A stretch of DNA of 8,420 nt from CAYFJO01 sp964343305. GTDB lineage: Bacteria > Planctomycetota > Planctomycetia > Pirellulales > Pirellulaceae. Under the pieces are notes generated by a model that saw only the letters and a program-made list of their open reading frames with translations, was not told the origin of the DNA and ran no database searches. Below are positions 6,136 through 8,420 of this stretch, piece by piece (positions within the stretch are counted from its first letter, which is position 1; every line of letters begins with the position of its first letter). The stretch lies in NCBI GenBank assembly GCA_964343305.1, contig CAYFJO010000456.1:1-8420 (forward strand), in the 5' to 3' direction. A program made the translations under genes and the position numbers.

Positions 6136-8420
6136 ATGAATCTCCGCTTCGAACTAACAGTTCATTCGCTCCTACTCGCTTGCCTGCTGCTCATGCCCAC
6201 GAATGCGTTTGCACAAGCCGGGACCGAGTACGGGGTACTGCCCACCAATTTCAACGAGGACAGAGTCAACCAAATGATGCGGGCGTATCAGCGGGAGCAG
6301 GTTCATGCCGCGCTCGATGCGCGGCTGGATGAGTTTGAAGCGGCACTGAAATCACCGGAAGCGATCGCGGCATATCAACAGAAACGAAGGGAATATCTGG
6401 CGGGTGTGTTTGGTCCGTTGCCGAATCGTGGGCCGCTGAACACACAGATCACAAAACGAGTGCAGCGGGATGGCTACTCGATTGAGCACGTGCTTTTTGA
6501 GAGCCTGCCTGGCTTTCACGTCACGGCCAATCTCTATCGTCCCGATGGTGATGGACCGTTTCCCGGCGTCCTATTTCCCTGTGGCCACTCGTGGAACGGC
6601 AAGGCGAATACGACCTATCAGAAAGTCTGCATTCTCCTCGTACAACACGGCTTTGTCGTTCTCAACTTCGACCCGCTCGGTCAGGGCGAGCGCCGCCAGC
6701 TCATCGGTGCGGAGCCGCATCCCATTCTCAAACCACGCGGTGAGCACAACCCCCTTGGCGTCGCCCCAATTCTGCTCGGTCGATCGTTGGCCGCAATGAT
6801 GGTCTGGGACGGCATGCGCGCGATCGATTACCTCTGCAGCCGGCCCGAGGTCGATGCGAAACGCATCGGCTGCACCGGTAACTCCGGTGGCGGGAATCTC
6901 ACGAGTTATCTCATGGCCTTCGACGAGCGGATCGTCGCGGCCGCGCCCGGTTGTTTCATGACGACCCATCGGCGCAAGAACGAACGCCCCGGCCCCGGCG
7001 ATGCCGAGCAAAACCTCTTCGCCCAGATTCGCGAGGGTTTCGACCATCCCGACTTTATCCTCTCCCGTGCCCCGAAGCCGACCCTTATTCTCTCCGCGAC
7101 CCAGGACTACGTTCCAATTCAAGGAGCATGGGAAGCCTTCCGCCAGGCCAAACGCGCCTACACGCTGCTTGGCCACCCCGAGCGCATCGAACTCATCGAG
7201 GCCAATGAAAAGCACGGCTTCTCGAAACGGCTACGCGAGGGCGCAGTGCGCTTCATGGCGCGCTGGCTTCAGGGGCGTTATATCGAGGTGGTCGAGAACG
7301 AAGAAGTCAGCGTCCTGCCCGATGCCGAGTTGCAGGTCACGCCACACGGTCAAGTGCGCTGGTTGCCGGAGGCGCGATCGGTATTCGATTTGTATGCCGA
7401 GTCAGAGCGAAACCTGGCCGCAAAGCGTCCGCCGCTCACCGCGAAGGTTGTGCGAGAGGCGACGGGGATTCGCCCGCTCACGGAACTGCCGAAGCCAAAG
7501 GTGGAAACCGTTCGTAGCACGAATTCGGCTAGACCAAAGAAGCTGATCATCCGCCCCGAGCCGGGCATTGTCCTGCCCGCGCTGCATTGGCCGGGCGGGG
7601 AGGGGCGACCGATTTTGATCGCGCCGGGCGACGGGATGAATTCCGCGGTCAAGCAGGCGCGCGGGTGGCATGCGCAGGGTCATCCGGTCTTGATTGTCGA
7701 AGTGCGAGACACCGGCGAAACCAGAACTCGCAATTGGCGATTCCCCGGCGCGGATTCGTTTATCAGCCACATGCTGGGACGCAGTTGGCTGACGATGCGC
7801 ACGGAGGACTTGCTGATCAGCGCCCGTTGGCTGGCCGAATCGTCCCAACGCAAAAATGTGGCCCTTCACGCCGCCGGCGAAACTGGGGCAGCCGCTTTGC
7901 ACGCCGGATACCTGGAACCCGATCTCATCGTCGACGTGCACACCACCGATGGGCTGACCTCATGGCGGGAGCTGATGGCGAGTCGCGATGCGTACAAACA
8001 CATCCATCAAGCCGTCTACGGCGCACTGCGGTATTACGATTTACCCGCCCTCAAGAGAAAATCGACACAGGCAAGTCTCTATCGCCGACTTCCGATCCCG
8101 AAACCATTTCTGGTTACTGAAAAAGAACATCGCTTCGGTGGCGACATTCGCATTGGCGATTTGAATGGTGATGGACGCTGCGACTTGCTTGTTTATCGCA
8201 GCAATCACAGCGGCCCGTCTGGACCGGCGATTGGTGGATTCAAACCGTGCTTCCTCGGCGCGTTTGACATGGACGGCACGGTTCTTTGGAGTGTCGGCGG
8301 CGGCGGGACGCACCCAGTGCGACCGGGTTCGGTGGCGATTCACGATCTCGATGGCGATGGCGCGACAGAGGTGATCTGTTTCTGGCATCAGCCAGACGAC
8401 AAAGTTAAAGCCGACTGGCA
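6136..8420 (+). CDS. Secreted acetyl-xylan-esterase-like alpha/beta hydrolase with degenerate second hydrolase domain and FG-GAP repeats (3' end outside window)
   Basis: The frame is open from ATG 6136 to the right edge: 761 complete codons, no stop. Purine-rich AAAAGAGAAAG lies just upstream. A signal peptide ends near residue 26 (NAFA before QA). Residues about 95-385 form an alpha/beta hydrolase of the acetyl xylan esterase type: ESLPGFHVTANLYRP, then CGHSWNG (149-155) near the oxyanion site. The nucleophile elbow is GNSGG with Ser250, and the likely acid and base are Asp324 (SATQDY) and His360 (EKHGF), so the triad looks complete. Residues about 470-645 look like a second hydrolase fold, where the elbow reads GETGA and Thr583 replaces serine. 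From about 668 the protein turns into FG-GAP/VCBS-type propeller repeats with calcium-loop patterns DLNGDGRCD (675-683) and DLDGDGATE (737-745), as seen in rhamnogalacturonan-lyase-like propellers. It probably removes acyl groups from a plant- or algal-type polysaccharide. It lies 13 bases after the DUF4838 gene, likely in one operon. Confidence 0.85.
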   Translation, partial: MNLRFELTVHSLLLACLLLMPTNAFAQAGTEYGVLPTNFNEDRVNQMMRAYQREQVHAALDARLDEFEAALKSPEAIAAYQQKRREYLAGVFGPLPNRGPLNTQITKRVQRDGYSIEHVLFESLPGFHVTANLYRPDGDGPFPGVLFPCGHSWNGKANTTYQKVCILLVQHGFVVLNFDPLGQGERRQLIGAEPHPILKPRGEHNPLGVAPILLGRSLAAMMVWDGMRAIDYLCSRPEVDAKRIGCTGNSGGGNLTSYLMAFDERIVAAAPGCFMTTHRRKNERPGPGDAEQNLFAQIREGFDHPDFILSRAPKPTLILSATQDYVPIQGAWEAFRQAKRAYTLLGHPERIELIEANEKHGFSKRLREGAVRFMARWLQGRYIEVVENEEVSVLPDAELQVTPHGQVRWLPEARSVFDLYAESERNLAAKRPPLTAKVVREATGIRPLTELPKPKVETVRSTNSARPKKLIIRPEPGIVLPALHWPGGEGRPILIAPGDGMNSAVKQARGWHAQGHPVLIVEVRDTGETRTRNWRFPGADSFISHMLGRSWLTMRTEDLLISARWLAESSQRKNVALHAAGETGAAALHAGYLEPDLIVDVHTTDGLTSWRELMASRDAYKHIHQAVYGALRYYDLPALKRKSTQASLYRRLPIPKPFLVTEKEHRFGGDIRIGDLNGDGRCDLLVYRSNHSGPSGPAIGGFKPCFLGAFDMDGTVLWSVGGGGTHPVRPGSVAIHDLDGDGATEVICFWHQPDDKVKADW

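Noticed and set aside
6571..7215. A 214-codon open frame on the minus strand
   Set aside because: It is antisense to the best-supported part of the esterase domain, including the nucleophile motif and the catalytic acid. It is a shadow of that gene.
7514..7532. GTAG next to a palindrome (TAGC, CGAATTCG, GCTA) in the esterase gene
   Set aside because: It has only a 4-base outer stem and a self-complementary centre. It does not follow the 4-8-4-8 plan and has no partner, so chance in the interdomain linker is the simplest explanation.
7587..8120. A 177-codon + strand open frame in another phase
   Set aside because: The phase starting at 6136 runs through this region without a stop and gives coherent hydrolase and FG-GAP sequence. 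The alternative product is low-complexity and Arg/Gly-rich.

Overview
The window looks like chromosomal DNA from a planctomycete, probably Pirellulales-like; Verrucomicrobia is the main alternative. This rests on four large co-oriented genes for secreted proteins of kinds abundant in those phyla (parallel beta-helix, short ceramidase-like, DUF4838, acetyl-xylan-esterase-like fused to FG-GAP repeats), the weak or absent Shine-Dalgarno signals, and the palindromic intergenic repeats. No rRNA, tRNA, CRISPR array or transposase gene is visible. All genes are on the + strand.

Layout. Bases 1-36 may be the last codons of an upstream gene. Bases 46-173 hold two unrelated palindromic repeats; the second, a pair of facing REP-like hairpins, ends 9 bases before the first gene. 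Bases 183-2042 encode a secreted right-handed beta-helix protein with an N-terminal fibronectin-III-like region. A 70-base REP-like pair lies inside its reading frame (745-814) and is translated. Bases 2061-2119 hold a third, partly decayed REP-like pair. A secreted neutral/alkaline-ceramidase-like protein (to 3698), a secreted DUF4838 protein (3732-6122) and a secreted alpha/beta hydrolase with a C-terminal FG-GAP domain (6136 to beyond the right edge) follow. The last three genes are 33 and 13 bases apart and are probably co-transcribed. The first gene is separated from them by the 120-base REP-bearing gap.

How the genes may work together. All four products carry export signals. The beta-helix, DUF4838 and esterase/FG-GAP folds all point to binding or breakdown of complex glycans outside the cytoplasm: the esterase could remove acyl groups, and the beta-helix and DUF4838 proteins could bind or cleave the backbone. 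The ceramidase-like protein keeps its predicted metal ligands but lacks the family's catalytic serine, so its substrate is unknown. This is inference from folds; no substrate can be read from the sequence.

The most unusual signal is a family of six hairpins, in three facing pairs, sharing one geometry: foot GTAG (GTCG in one), 8-base stem arm, 4-base loop, 8-base stem arm. Stem sequences vary with compensating changes, and one pair has become protein-coding.
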